From Planctomycetota bacterium (GTDB lineage Bacteria > Planctomycetota > UBA8742 > UBA2392), in NCBI GenBank assembly GCA_015075515.1, contig JABTUE010000001.1:186001-250000 (forward strand): a DNA stretch of 64,000 nt, read 5' to 3'. Positions within the stretch are counted from its first letter, which is position 1; each line of letters begins with the position of its first letter. This document shows, piece by piece, positions 19,504 through 28,071 of this stretch. Below the pieces are notes generated by a model that worked only from the letters and a program-made list of their open reading frames with translations, was not told the DNA's origin and ran no database searches. A program made the translations under genes and the position numbers.

Positions 19504-19551
19504 TGAGGCCCGCCCGGGGAAAAATTCGGCAGGGAAAAGTAAACTGCGGTG

Positions 19552-21348
19552 ATGCGACACTTGCTCATTTCATCCGCGCTGTTGGTGTTGTTTGCGATCT
19601 CCACGAACACCGACGCTGTTGGTGCCCAGAACAACAACGATGATGTGGCGCGGGACATCGAAGACCGGCTGTTGCTGCGTGACTACGGCAGCGGCCGCAA
19701 GACCGTGGACACGTACTTCGGCCGGATTCATGAGTCCCCGCAGGCAGGACAGTTCGCGGCCTACCAGAACGCCAAGGGCGAGCGATTCAGCTGGTGCATC
19801 GCTTCGTTGCGCGGCAACGTGTGTGTGATCGAACAACGCCTGGCCGGCAGCAACGTTGTCATTGCCCGCGAAGTCGAATTCACGGGCCCCCTGGCACGTC
19901 GCGTCCGGCGCGCCTGGGTTGGCAAGGCAGGCGAGAAACCCGTGCCGGCCACAATCAGCGATCCGCCGTCTAATGCTGTCGGGCTTTCGGGCGGCATGCA
20001 CTACCGGGATACGACTTCGGAGTTGCCGGATTATGAGCATGCCGGTCGCAAGTGGCAGGCCAAGCTGCATGTGCGAAAGTACTGGCCAACAGAGGCCGAC
20101 GAGGGGCAGCCGCCACACTCGATTCAACGCGTATGGACATCAGTCGAGAACTGGTTTCGTGAAGATCTGCGCGTCGAGACTGAAACGGCAGGCACCATCG
20201 CCATTGTACACGACATGGTTAGCGTTGGTGACTCCAGCGAACCAATGCTGGACTGGTCCGATGTGCCCGCGCTGACCGAGGCCGAAGATCGCGCGCTGCA
20301 CGACAAGCTGGTGCAAGAACTCGAAACCGCCGACCTGCGCCAGGCGATCTCTGGTGGGTTGACCGTCGCGGCGCACGTCGGCCTTCACCCCGACGCCAAA
20401 GTTGGCGATTGGGCCAGTTACGGCTTTCGGCGGCTGACGGTGGTCAAGCTTGAGCAGGGGCGCATAGTGATTGAGTGTTTCGCCCAGCGCGAACGCAACC
20501 GCGTGGTGGAAGCCGTAGAGTTCGAGTTCACCGACGGCAAGCTTGGCGCACTGATGGCGCGCCACGTCGGTATCGTCGGCACCCAGCCGCAACTTGGGGT
20601 CATGCCCTACGTGCCTCAAGGTGCGATCACGGAACTCAGTCGTTCCGAGATGGCCACCGTGGAAGTCGCCGGTCGCAAGTGGCAGGCCACGACTATCACG
20701 CGTTCCGAGATTCACAACCGCCGCGAGACCCTGGTCGAAACCCTCGAAGCACAAGACCAGCCATTTGGCCAGCCGCTGGTCGAGACCCGCACGAACAAGG
20801 CCGACAAGGCAAGGTCGGACCGGGTTGAGTTGAAGGAACTCGGCAGCGACGCCAAGCCGCAGCTCGACTGGTCGGCCTGGAAGCCCGGCTGGGGCTGGCG
20901 CGCACCATTCTCGGCCGAACAGGCCAAGGCCTTTGTAAAGGTGGGCATGACCTGGCGTTACAGCCAGGTGATCACGCTGGACGAAGGTGGAACGATCCAG
21001 CAAGACCAGCACTGGACAGTGACCGCTGCAGACGAAGTTGGTTACAGCGTCCAATGCATCCGTACCGCCGAGGGCGTTCGAGATGAACTAACGACCAAGC
21101 TGACCTGGCGAACCTATCTGGATCGCATTGCCATGCTGCCGGTGGGCAAAGTGAGGCAAGAAACCATGAAACTGGGCGAGCGCGAGATTCGCGTCGTGAT
21201 CTATGAATCCAGCAAACGCGGAAGTGAGCTGCCGGTCGTGTTCGGCCTGAGCCCTGACCTGCCGGGGATCCGCATCATCACCGAAGAGGAGCTTCACGGC
21301 TACTCGAAGATCAAGCTGACCGAGTTCAACATCCCCCCGAAGGACTAG
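19552..21348 (+). CDS. Secreted protein with three related repeats, function unknown
   Basis: 598 aa. The signal peptide runs about 1-25. Two long repeats can be aligned by eye (about 40-240 and 255-440): each has a lipocalin-like strand pattern, the exact pentad AGRKWQA and ends near a LDWS motif (PMLDWSD, PQLDWSA). A third, partial copy occupies about 455-598 (VGMTWRYSQV..., IRVVIYESSKRGSELPVVFGLS). This suggests ancient tandem duplication of a beta-rich extracytoplasmic module. I do not recognise the family. ATG 19552 is preferred over the GTG immediately before it. Confidence 0.8.
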   Translation: MRHLLISSALLVLFAISTNTDAVGAQNNNDDVARDIEDRLLLRDYGSGRKTVDTYFGRIHESPQAGQFAAYQNAKGERFSWCIASLRGNVCVIEQRLAGSNVVIAREVEFTGPLARRVRRAWVGKAGEKPVPATISDPPSNAVGLSGGMHYRDTTSELPDYEHAGRKWQAKLHVRKYWPTEADEGQPPHSIQRVWTSVENWFREDLRVETETAGTIAIVHDMVSVGDSSEPMLDWSDVPALTEAEDRALHDKLVQELETADLRQAISGGLTVAAHVGLHPDAKVGDWASYGFRRLTVVKLEQGRIVIECFAQRERNRVVEAVEFEFTDGKLGALMARHVGIVGTQPQLGVMPYVPQGAITELSRSEMATVEVAGRKWQATTITRSEIHNRRETLVETLEAQDQPFGQPLVETRTNKADKARSDRVELKELGSDAKPQLDWSAWKPGWGWRAPFSAEQAKAFVKVGMTWRYSQVITLDEGGTIQQDQHWTVTAADEVGYSVQCIRTAEGVRDELTTKLTWRTYLDRIAMLPVGKVRQETMKLGEREIRVVIYESSKRGSELPVVFGLSPDLPGIRIITEEELHGYSKIKLTEFNIPPKD

Positions 21349-21385
21349 TACCGCCGTCGCGGCTCTCTTCTACACTCCGCGCCGC

Positions 21386-22636
21386 ATGGGTGATTCGGCA
21401 CAACCGGCGGGCCGGGGGCGGAACCTGTTTCTGCTCTGGCTGGGACAGTTTGTTTCGGGCACGGGCGATTCCGTGTTTTCAACCTGCATCGGCTTTCTGG
21501 TCATCTACCTGCTGGGGGCCGGGGCCGAGTTCGAAGTCGGGCTGACCCGCACCATGGATGCCTTGCCCTTTCTGCTGTTCGGGGCCTATGCGGGCGTACT
21601 GGTGGACCGGTTCTCGCGCCGCGGCCTGATGCTGGTCTCGGATATTGTACGCGCCTGTGTGGTGGGGCTTGTGCCGTTGCTGTTTTTCGCCGGCGGGCTG
21701 GTGTGGTGGGTGCTGCCGCTGGTGGCCTTCTGCAGTTACCTGTTTGCCACGGTGTTCAACCCGGCGCGCGACGCGCTGATCCCGCAACTGGCCCAGGGCC
21801 GCAACCTGTTGCAGGTCAACAGCTTCTTTCAGACCAGCACGCAACTGGCGGTGATTCTGGGTGCGGGGCTGGTGGGTCTGCTGCTTTCGCCGGGTGTGCT
21901 GGGCGCGCTGGGCCCCGGCGGCATTGCCTGGCTGCTGGTGTTTGACGCCGCCAGCTTTGTGGTCAGCTTTGTCTGTCTGCTGCTGATCCGTGTGCCGCCC
22001 GGCCCGCCGCGCCAGGCCGGCCGCGACTCCAGCCTGCGTGAACTGGGCCAAAGCCTGAAGTCCGCCGTGGTGGACGCGCGCCTGCGCGGGCTGCTGTTTC
22101 TCACCGCCATGGACAACTTCTTCATCATGGGCCCGGCGCTGGTCGGCGGGTTGTTTCTGATCCGCAACTACCTGGGGCTTGAGGCCTGGGCCTACGGCGT
22201 GTTCGAGGCCGTGCTGGGCCTGGGCTGGCTGTGCGGCACGCTGCTGATCGCGCGGCTGGGCGGGCGGTTCCGCACCGGTCAACTGGTGATCGCGGGCATG
22301 ATTCTGGACGGGATTACGTACGTGCCGTTTCTGTGGCTGCAGAGCTTTGAAATGTTCCTGGCGGCGATTTTCGTGCACGGGCTGACGATTCCGCTGATCA
22401 CCGTGGGCCGCACCACGCTGATCCAGCGCCACTACCCGCCGCAGCGGCTGGGGCGCATCTTTGCGCTGGTGGCGATCACGGTGCAGGGTTTCACGGCCCT
22501 GAGCGCCTTTGCCACGGGCGCGGTTCTGGGCGCCGGCTGGCTGGATTCGCGCGAGCTGTTTTTCTGGGGCGGGGCCTGCGGCGCGGCGATCGGCGTGGTG
22601 GCGCTGGGCTTCAGGGCGGTGCGGAACAGTGAATAG
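21386..22636 (+). CDS. Major facilitator superfamily transporter
   Basis: 416 aa with about 12 hydrophobic helices. The loop GVLVDRFSRRGLML between helices 2 and 3 is the MFS motif A variant, and NPARDALIPQL the conserved segment typical of the MFS_3/EntS-like exporter group. It exports a small molecule by proton antiport in the inner membrane; substrate unknown. A -10-like TACACT at 21371-21376 lies only 9 nt before the ATG and there is no SD, so the mRNA may be leaderless. Confidence 0.9.
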   Translation: MGDSAQPAGRGRNLFLLWLGQFVSGTGDSVFSTCIGFLVIYLLGAGAEFEVGLTRTMDALPFLLFGAYAGVLVDRFSRRGLMLVSDIVRACVVGLVPLLFFAGGLVWWVLPLVAFCSYLFATVFNPARDALIPQLAQGRNLLQVNSFFQTSTQLAVILGAGLVGLLLSPGVLGALGPGGIAWLLVFDAASFVVSFVCLLLIRVPPGPPRQAGRDSSLRELGQSLKSAVVDARLRGLLFLTAMDNFFIMGPALVGGLFLIRNYLGLEAWAYGVFEAVLGLGWLCGTLLIARLGGRFRTGQLVIAGMILDGITYVPFLWLQSFEMFLAAIFVHGLTIPLITVGRTTLIQRHYPPQRLGRIFALVAITVQGFTALSAFATGAVLGAGWLDSRELFFWGGACGAAIGVVALGFRAVRNSE

Positions 22637-22679
22637 GGACGGGTGTTCGGAGTTCTGACTACCGCCCCGCGAGACCAAC

Positions 22680-22708
22680 TTCCGACCTTGCCCGTATTGC
22701 GCTATAAA
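22680..22708 (+). promoter_or_regulatory. Putative sigma-70-type promoter of ribD
   Basis: TTCCGA (22680-22685), 17-bp spacer, TATAAA (22703-22708). The ribD ATG is at 22715, six bases after the -10, so transcription would begin at or next to the start codon. Confidence 0.4.
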
Positions 22709-22714
22709 GCCCCC

Positions 22715-23872
22715 ATGCCGCAGGATCGCCGATTCATGTGGCGCGCGCTGGAACTGGCGCGCCGGGGCCAGCCCTATGTCGCCCCCAACCCCATGGTGGG
22801 GGCCGTGATCACTTTGGAAGACCTCGTGGTCGGCGAGGGCTTTCACGAAGCCTACGGCGGTGCCCACGCCGAGGCCAACGCCCTGAAGCAGGCCGGCGTG
22901 CGCGCCAGGGGCGGCACCATGTACCTGACGCTCGAACCCTGCTGCGCAACCTACGAGGGCAAGGTCAACCCGCCCTGTGCCCCTGAAATCATCAAGGCCG
23001 GGCTCAAGCGCGTCGTGATCGCCACCGAAGACCCCAGCCCTCATGTGCAGGGCAAGGGCGTGGCCATGCTGCGCGAGGCCGGCATCGCGGTTGAAGTCGG
23101 CGAATGCGGCGACGAAGCCCGCGAACTGAACGCGGCCTATATCACGCACACCACGCGCGGGCGGCCGCTGGTGACGGCCAAGTGGGCCATGACCATGGAC
23201 GGCAAGATCGCCACCCGCACCGGCGACGCGCGCTGGATTTCCGGCGAACAGGCGCGCAAGGAAGTGCACTACGATCGCGGCTGCACCGGCGCAATCATCT
23301 GCGGCGTGGGCACGGTCAAGCGCGACAACCCGCTGCTGACAGCGCGCGGCGACGTGGGCCGCCAGCCGCTGCGCGTGGTGGTGGACACGCGGGCCGAAAT
23401 CCCGCTGGACTGCAACCTGGTGAAAAGCGCCAATGACGCGCCGGTGTTCGTCTATGCCGCCGACGACGCGCCCGAAGACCGCCTGGCCGCGCTTGAGGAA
23501 GCCGGCGTGTACGTGATCCTGCTGGCCAAGCACGGCCAGCACCTGCGCTGGATCGAGATCATGCACGACCTGGGCGAACGCGGCGTGAACAGCGCCATCA
23601 TCGAGGGCGGCGGCGCCATCTTCGCCAGCGCGTTCCGTGAACGCGCGATTGACCGCATCAAGATCTTCATCGCCCCCAAAATCTTCGGCGGCGAGGCCGC
23701 GACCACGCCCGTGGAAGGCCCCGGCGTTCCCACCGTCGAGAAGGCCATCACGTTTGACCATGTGAAGACCCGCACCGTGGGCCCCGACGTGGTGATCGAA
23801 GGTCGCGTGGTCTACCCGCAAGACACGGGCCCCAGCCCCAGCGGCCACTGGCAAGGCTACGAAGGGCAGTAG
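22715..23872 (+). CDS. ribD: Bifunctional riboflavin deaminase/reductase RibD
   Basis: 385 aa. It catalyses the second and third steps of riboflavin synthesis: deamination and then reduction of the pyrimidine intermediate. The N-terminal zinc deaminase (about 1-145) has GGAHAEANAL and LEPCC...PPCA, supplying the His/Glu and two Cys. The C-terminal reductase (about 150-365) has AKWAMTMDGKIAT, GVGTVKRDNPLLTAR and IIEGGGAIF for NADPH binding. ATG 22715 was selected because homology begins at MPQDRRFMWRALELA. No other rib gene is present. It ends 3 nt before radA. Confidence 0.95.
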   Translation: MPQDRRFMWRALELARRGQPYVAPNPMVGAVITLEDLVVGEGFHEAYGGAHAEANALKQAGVRARGGTMYLTLEPCCATYEGKVNPPCAPEIIKAGLKRVVIATEDPSPHVQGKGVAMLREAGIAVEVGECGDEARELNAAYITHTTRGRPLVTAKWAMTMDGKIATRTGDARWISGEQARKEVHYDRGCTGAIICGVGTVKRDNPLLTARGDVGRQPLRVVVDTRAEIPLDCNLVKSANDAPVFVYAADDAPEDRLAALEEAGVYVILLAKHGQHLRWIEIMHDLGERGVNSAIIEGGGAIFASAFRERAIDRIKIFIAPKIFGGEAATTPVEGPGVPTVEKAITFDHVKTRTVGPDVVIEGRVVYPQDTGPSPSGHWQGYEGQ

Positions 23873-23875
23873 CCC

Positions 23876-25252
23876 ATGGCCAAGAAAGCCAAAGTCGTTT
23901 TCGCCTGTCGCGAGTGCGGCTACAACTCGCCCAAGTGGCTGGGCAGGTGCCCCGGCTGCAACGCCTGGAACACACTGGTCGAAGAAATTGACACCAGCAG
24001 CCTGAAGCCTTCGCGCCGCGCGGCGTTGAACGAAGCCGGCAAACCCACACCGATTCGCGAAGTGAAACCGCTGGCAGCATCGCGGCTGGCCACGGGCATT
24101 GGCGAGTTTGACCGCGTGCTGGGTGGCGGCTTTGTGCCCGGCAGCGCGGTGCTGCTGGCCGGCGACCCCGGCATCGGCAAAAGCACACTCACGTTGCAGG
24201 CCGCACACCGCTTTGCCGAGGCCCACGGCCGGCCGGTGCTGTACGTAACCGGCGAAGAAAGTGCTGAACAGGTCAAGCTGCGCGCCGAGCGGCTGGATTG
24301 CCTGGGCAACGCCCTGTTCGTGGTGGCCGAAACCAACATGGACGCGATCCGCAACCATGTGGCGCACCTGCGCCCGGCACTGTGCGTGATTGACAGCATC
24401 CAGACCCTGTATGACCAGGAACTGCCCAGCGCACCCGGCAGCGTGGGCCAGGTGCGCGAATGCGCCGCGGGCATCATTATGCAGGCCAAATCCACCGGCA
24501 CGCCGGTCGTGATTGTCGGCCACGTCACCAAAGAGGGCACCGTGGCCGGCCCGCGCACGCTGGAACACATGGTGGACACGGTGCTGAACTTTGAAGGCGA
24601 AAAGTTCCAGGCCTATCGCCTGTTACGGGCCAGCAAGAACCGTTTCGGCAGCACCGGCGAACTGGGCGTGTTTGAGATGCGGCAAGAGGGGCTGGTCGAG
24701 GTCGCCAACGCCAGCAAGGTGTTTCTGGACGAGTTTGACAACACGCGTTCAGGCTGCGCGATTCTGCCCGCGGCCGAGGGCACCCGCGTGCTGCTGGTGG
24801 AAGTGCAGGCGCTGGTCAGCCCCAGCCCGCTTTCCAGCCCGCGCCGGCGCGTGACCGGGCTGGAACAGAACCGCGCCCACATGCTGCTGGCGGTGCTGGA
24901 ACGCCGCGCCGGGCTGAAGCTGAGCCAGCTGGAGGTCTACCTGAACATCGTCGGCGGCGTGGTGGTCGAAGAACCGGCGGCTGACCTTGCCGCAAGCTTC
25001 GCCGTGGCCAGCAGCGCCACCGAGGCCAAGCTGCCACCGGCCACGGTGTTCATCGGCGAAGTCGGCCTGGCGGGTGAAATCCGCGCCGTAAGCCACATGC
25101 AGTCGCGCCTGGACGAGGCCGCCAAACTGGGCTTTACCCAGGCCGTGGTGCCAAGGTTGCGCGGCGAGAACGTGCGCCCGCCTTCGGGATTCAAGCTGGT
25201 GCAGATCAACAGCCTGCGCGAAGGCCTGGAAAAGTTTTACCTGGTGGAATGA
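23876..25252 (+). CDS. radA: DNA repair protein RadA (Sms)
   Basis: 458 aa. It is a RecA-like ATPase that drives branch migration during homologous recombination. Domains in order: a C4 zinc finger (CRECGYNSPKWLGRCPGC, residues 11-28), a RecA core with Walker A GDPGIGKST, the RadA-specific KNRFGS motif, and a C-terminal Lon-like domain (about 290-458). The start lies 3 nt after the ribD stop, so the two are probably co-transcribed. Confidence 0.97.
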   Translation: MAKKAKVVFACRECGYNSPKWLGRCPGCNAWNTLVEEIDTSSLKPSRRAALNEAGKPTPIREVKPLAASRLATGIGEFDRVLGGGFVPGSAVLLAGDPGIGKSTLTLQAAHRFAEAHGRPVLYVTGEESAEQVKLRAERLDCLGNALFVVAETNMDAIRNHVAHLRPALCVIDSIQTLYDQELPSAPGSVGQVRECAAGIIMQAKSTGTPVVIVGHVTKEGTVAGPRTLEHMVDTVLNFEGEKFQAYRLLRASKNRFGSTGELGVFEMRQEGLVEVANASKVFLDEFDNTRSGCAILPAAEGTRVLLVEVQALVSPSPLSSPRRRVTGLEQNRAHMLLAVLERRAGLKLSQLEVYLNIVGGVVVEEPAADLAASFAVASSATEAKLPPATVFIGEVGLAGEIRAVSHMQSRLDEAAKLGFTQAVVPRLRGENVRPPSGFKLVQINSLREGLEKFYLVE

Positions 25253-25260
25253 AAGCGCAC

Positions 25261-25286
25261 TTGAGCCCCAAGCGTAAACGCGGGGG
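25261..25286 (+). repeat. REP-like unit, left flank of the broken RAYT
   Basis: Begins TTGAGCCCCAAGCGT and can fold as CCCC-A-AGCGT-AA-ACGC-GGGG. The 15-nt start is the exact reverse complement of 25848-25862 on the other side of the transposase remnant. Confidence 0.8.
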
Positions 25287-25321
25287 CACGCGCCGCAGGC
25301 GCGAGGTCGTGAGGTCCGTCC

Positions 25322-25823
25322 ATGCAACCACTGGCCTTTTTCATCACCATCACAACTTACGGCACCTGGCTTCCGGGCGACGATCGCGGCAGTCATAGAT
25401 GACGAACACAACATTCACGGCCAGGCGCTGGCTCCGGGCAACAAAGCCCGCAAACAGGCCAACGCCGAGAAGCTCAAGCACCCACCGGTCATTCTTGATG
25501 CAGAGGCCCGCGAAATTGTTCATCGAACCATTGAAGAAGTATGCGGTCATCGCGGCTGGAGACTGCTCGCGGCCAACGTGCGCACGAATCACCTTCACGT
25601 TGTGATCGCCGCCGCGGCTACAGTGGACAAGGTTCACAACGACATCAAGGCCTACGCGACTCGTCGGCTTCGCGAGGCTGGATGGGCGCGCCCCGATCAA
25701 AGGGTATGGACCCACGACGGAAGTAAACACAGGCTGTTCACGGCCAAGGCGGTTGCCCATGCTGTGCACTACACGCTGTATGAGCAGGACAATCGGGAGA
25801 GATTCAAGCAGGTGGAGAGTTGA
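25322..25823 (+). pseudogene. REP-associated tyrosine transposase (RAYT, Y1/IS200-like), frameshifted
   Basis: ATG 25322 opens MQPLAFFITITTYGTWLPGD, the typical RAYT N-terminus, but frame 1 ends at TGA 25400-25402. Shifting +1 from about 25389 continues a coherent protein (DDEHNIHGQALAPGNK...) through the HUH motif NHLHVVI and the catalytic-Tyr region HAVHYTLYEQD to TGA 25821-25823. The total would be about 165 aa, a normal RAYT size. It is therefore a single-frameshift remnant unless the shift is a sequencing error. RAYTs nick single-stranded REP hairpins and are thought to spread them; REP units flank it on both sides. Confidence 0.85.
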
Positions 25824-25835
25824 GGGAGGCTCTGG

Positions 25836-25898
25836 CCCCGCGCGCTGACGCTTGGGGCTCAAGGCGCAAAGGGCCCCCGCGCTAATGCTGGGGCTCAA
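25836..25898 (-). repeat. Two REP-like units, right flank of the broken RAYT
   Basis: Unit one, 25836-25862, reads on the minus strand TTGAGCCCCAAGCGT followed by a GC-rich arm. Unit two, 25874-25898, reads on the minus strand TTGAGCCCCAGCATTAGCG and ends GGGGG. Both are inverted relative to the unit at 25261. Confidence 0.8.
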
Positions 25899-25912
25899 AG
25901 TAAGGAAGGCCG

Positions 25913-27571
25913 ATGAAGCGCTGGTTGTTTGCTGGATTGCTGCTGCTGGCCGTGGTGCATGTGCCCCGCGCGCAGGAAGCACCGCGCCTGTCCGCCGTGC
26001 TGGTGGACGAATTGGTGCGGCTGTATCCGGATGAGAACGCGGCCTCGCCCGCGCCGTCACGCGTGGACACCCCGCGCGGTTCCTTTGCCGCAGTGCACGT
26101 GCTGGTCAACCACGCGCCCGTGGGCGAAACGCTGGCCCTGCGCGCCAGTGGCGCCGACGACCTGCCGCTGCGCTGGTACCGTCTGGTGGACGTGCCTGTG
26201 GCCTTCAACACCGGGCTGGAGGGCTGGACCACCGCGCGCAAGCCCAACAACGAAAATCCGCACGTCACGCGCAAGGCTCCGTTCCGCACCTACGACGCGT
26301 ACCAGCCGGTGAGTTCGCCGGTGGCAATCACGTCCGCGACTATGGCCCTGCGCGCGGAGTTCGAAGTTGCGGCCGGCGCCAAACCCGGCAAGCGCGACGT
26401 TACGCTGTTTGTGGGCGGACTGGAACTCCGGTTTGCGCTGCATGTGCACGGGGTGGTTGTGCCGCCGCCGGGCAAGGACACGTTCGGTTACACCAACTGG
26501 ATGGACTGGGGCTACGGCGCCGGACGCTACGGCGTCAAGCCGTGGTCGGACGAACATTGGGCGGCGATTCGCCGCTACGTGAAGCTGTTGCACCGCGCGC
26601 GCCAGAACACGTTCTGCATCTGGCTGTGGCTGGTGTTTGACGGCGTGACGCCCGGCCCGGGGCCCGGCGAGAACCCCGTGCTCAACCGCGAGCGCCTGCG
26701 CAAGCTGGTGCAGTTGCTGACCGAAGAAGGCATCTGGTGGCTTGAGGGCGGGCACCTGGCGGCGCGCGCCAACGGCGAGTGGTTTGCCGATCACTTTCAG
26801 GTCTGGGGCAAACGCGGCACTTCGCCCGAGGGCAACGACCTGCTGGCCCTGACCTGCCGCCAACTGATGGAAGAAATCAAAGCCAACGGCTGGGAAAACC
26901 GCTGGATCCAGCATGTCACCGACGAGCCGATACCCGAAAACGCCCAGGATTACCGCGTGCTGACGGGCATGGTGCGCAAGTACATGCCCGGCATACCCAC
27001 GATTGACGCCGTGATGGACACCAGCCTGGCCGGCAGCGTGGACATCTGGGTACCCAAGGTGCACGACTACCAGCGCGGCCGCGAGTTCTATGAACGCCAG
27101 CGCAAAAACGGCGACCGCGTCTGGGTCTACACCTGCCTGCATCCCGGCGGCAACTGGATGAACCGCCTGCTGGATTTTGAACCGCTGCGCCCGCTGCTGA
27201 TCGGCTGGGCCTGCGCGAAATTCGGCCTGGACGGCTTTCTGCACTGGGGCCTGAACCAGTGGAACGAAGACCCGTTTGCCGTGGGCAACCAGAAGCACGG
27301 CGGCGAGGGCGACGAACGGCGCCTGCCCGCGGGCGACTCGCACATCGCCTACGACGGCGACCTGCACACCGGCCCCTGGCCCGGCCAGCGCATGGAGGCC
27401 CACCGCATCGGGCTGGAAGACCTTGAGCTGTGGCGCGCGCTGAAGCGCAAAAACCCGGCGCTGGCCGACGAGATCATGCAGTCGGTCTGCCGCGGCTTTG
27501 ACGACTACACCAAAGACATTGCCGTCTGGCGCGCCGCCCGCCTGAGGCTGATCGAGGCCTTGGCACCCTAG
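25913..27571 (+). CDS. Secreted DUF4091 / GH123-like glycoside-hydrolase-type protein
   Basis: 552 aa. The signal peptide is residues 1-20. A beta-sandwich N-terminal domain (about 40-190) precedes a TIM-barrel-like region with NWMDWGYGAG, HVTDEPIPEN (a DEP-type acidic motif as in GH123/DUF4091), DIWVPKVHDY and GFLHWGLNQWNEDPF. The layout is that of DUF4091 proteins related to beta-N-acetylgalactosaminidases, so carbohydrate cleavage outside the cytoplasm is likely; the substrate is unknown. ATG 25913 has AAGGAAGG upstream, immediately after the REP pair. Confidence 0.85.
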   Translation: MKRWLFAGLLLLAVVHVPRAQEAPRLSAVLVDELVRLYPDENAASPAPSRVDTPRGSFAAVHVLVNHAPVGETLALRASGADDLPLRWYRLVDVPVAFNTGLEGWTTARKPNNENPHVTRKAPFRTYDAYQPVSSPVAITSATMALRAEFEVAAGAKPGKRDVTLFVGGLELRFALHVHGVVVPPPGKDTFGYTNWMDWGYGAGRYGVKPWSDEHWAAIRRYVKLLHRARQNTFCIWLWLVFDGVTPGPGPGENPVLNRERLRKLVQLLTEEGIWWLEGGHLAARANGEWFADHFQVWGKRGTSPEGNDLLALTCRQLMEEIKANGWENRWIQHVTDEPIPENAQDYRVLTGMVRKYMPGIPTIDAVMDTSLAGSVDIWVPKVHDYQRGREFYERQRKNGDRVWVYTCLHPGGNWMNRLLDFEPLRPLLIGWACAKFGLDGFLHWGLNQWNEDPFAVGNQKHGGEGDERRLPAGDSHIAYDGDLHTGPWPGQRMEAHRIGLEDLELWRALKRKNPALADEIMQSVCRGFDDYTKDIAVWRAARLRLIEALAP

Positions 27572-27589
27572 GCCGGTGCGACCTACACT
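27560..27589 (+). promoter_or_regulatory. Putative promoter of the DUF2752 gene
   Basis: TTGGCA (27560-27565), 18-bp spacer, TACACT (27584-27589). The GTG start at 27596 lies six bases downstream and lacks an SD. Confidence 0.4.
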
Positions 27590-27595
27590 GCGCCG

Positions 27596-28033
27596 GTGCG
27601 CCTGACGCTTGCCCGTGACGTGAAGCGAGTGCCCAGCCCGTGGGAGGGTTTTTCGCTGCTGATTCTGGCGGCGGCGGCGGTGTATCTGCCGCTGTGGCTT
27701 TCAGGCACGCTGGAGGTACCGCTGGGCAGCCCGCTGAAGTTTCTGGGGCTGGCCTGCCCGCTGTGCGGCGGCACACGCGCAGTGGGCTCGCTGGCGCTGG
27801 GGCACTTTGAGGCCGCCCTGCGCTACAACCCGCTGGCGCTGCTGATTCTGGCCGCCATGCTGTACGGCGCTGGCAGTTTTCTGTTTCTGGTTCTGCCGCT
27901 GCGGCGGCGCATACAGCTTGAGGCCACGCCGGGCCAGACCCGCGCGCTGTGGGTTGTGGTCGGTCTGTTGTTTGCCGCCAACTGGGCCTACGTGCTGATT
28001 TCGGGCATGCACGCGGTGCCGATGAAAGCCTGA
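27596..28033 (+). CDS. DUF2752 membrane protein
   Basis: 145 aa with three predicted membrane helices (about 20-38, 73-98, 118-138). The DUF2752 signature CPLCGGTRA lies at residues 59-67, just before the second helix. The function of the family is unknown; the Cys pair suggests a redox or metal role at the membrane surface. GTG 27596 is supported by the promoter placement above. It ends 38 nt before dnaX. Confidence 0.85.
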   Translation: MRLTLARDVKRVPSPWEGFSLLILAAAAVYLPLWLSGTLEVPLGSPLKFLGLACPLCGGTRAVGSLALGHFEAALRYNPLALLILAAMLYGAGSFLFLVLPLRRRIQLEATPGQTRALWVVVGLLFAANWAYVLISGMHAVPMKA

Positions 28034-28062
28034 TTGACCTTGGCCCGTCGCGCGAGTCCAAT
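28034..28062 (+). promoter_or_regulatory. Putative promoter of dnaX
   Basis: TTGACC (28034-28039) straddles the DUF2752 stop region, with a 17-bp spacer to TCCAAT (28057-28062). The dnaX ATG is at 28072, nine bases on, without an SD. Confidence 0.4.
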
Positions 28063-28071
28063 GCGCGACCC

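Noticed and set aside
21479-24568. 1029-codon open frame on the minus strand
   Set aside because: Antisense to the MFS, ribD and radA genes; no recognisable domain or start signal.
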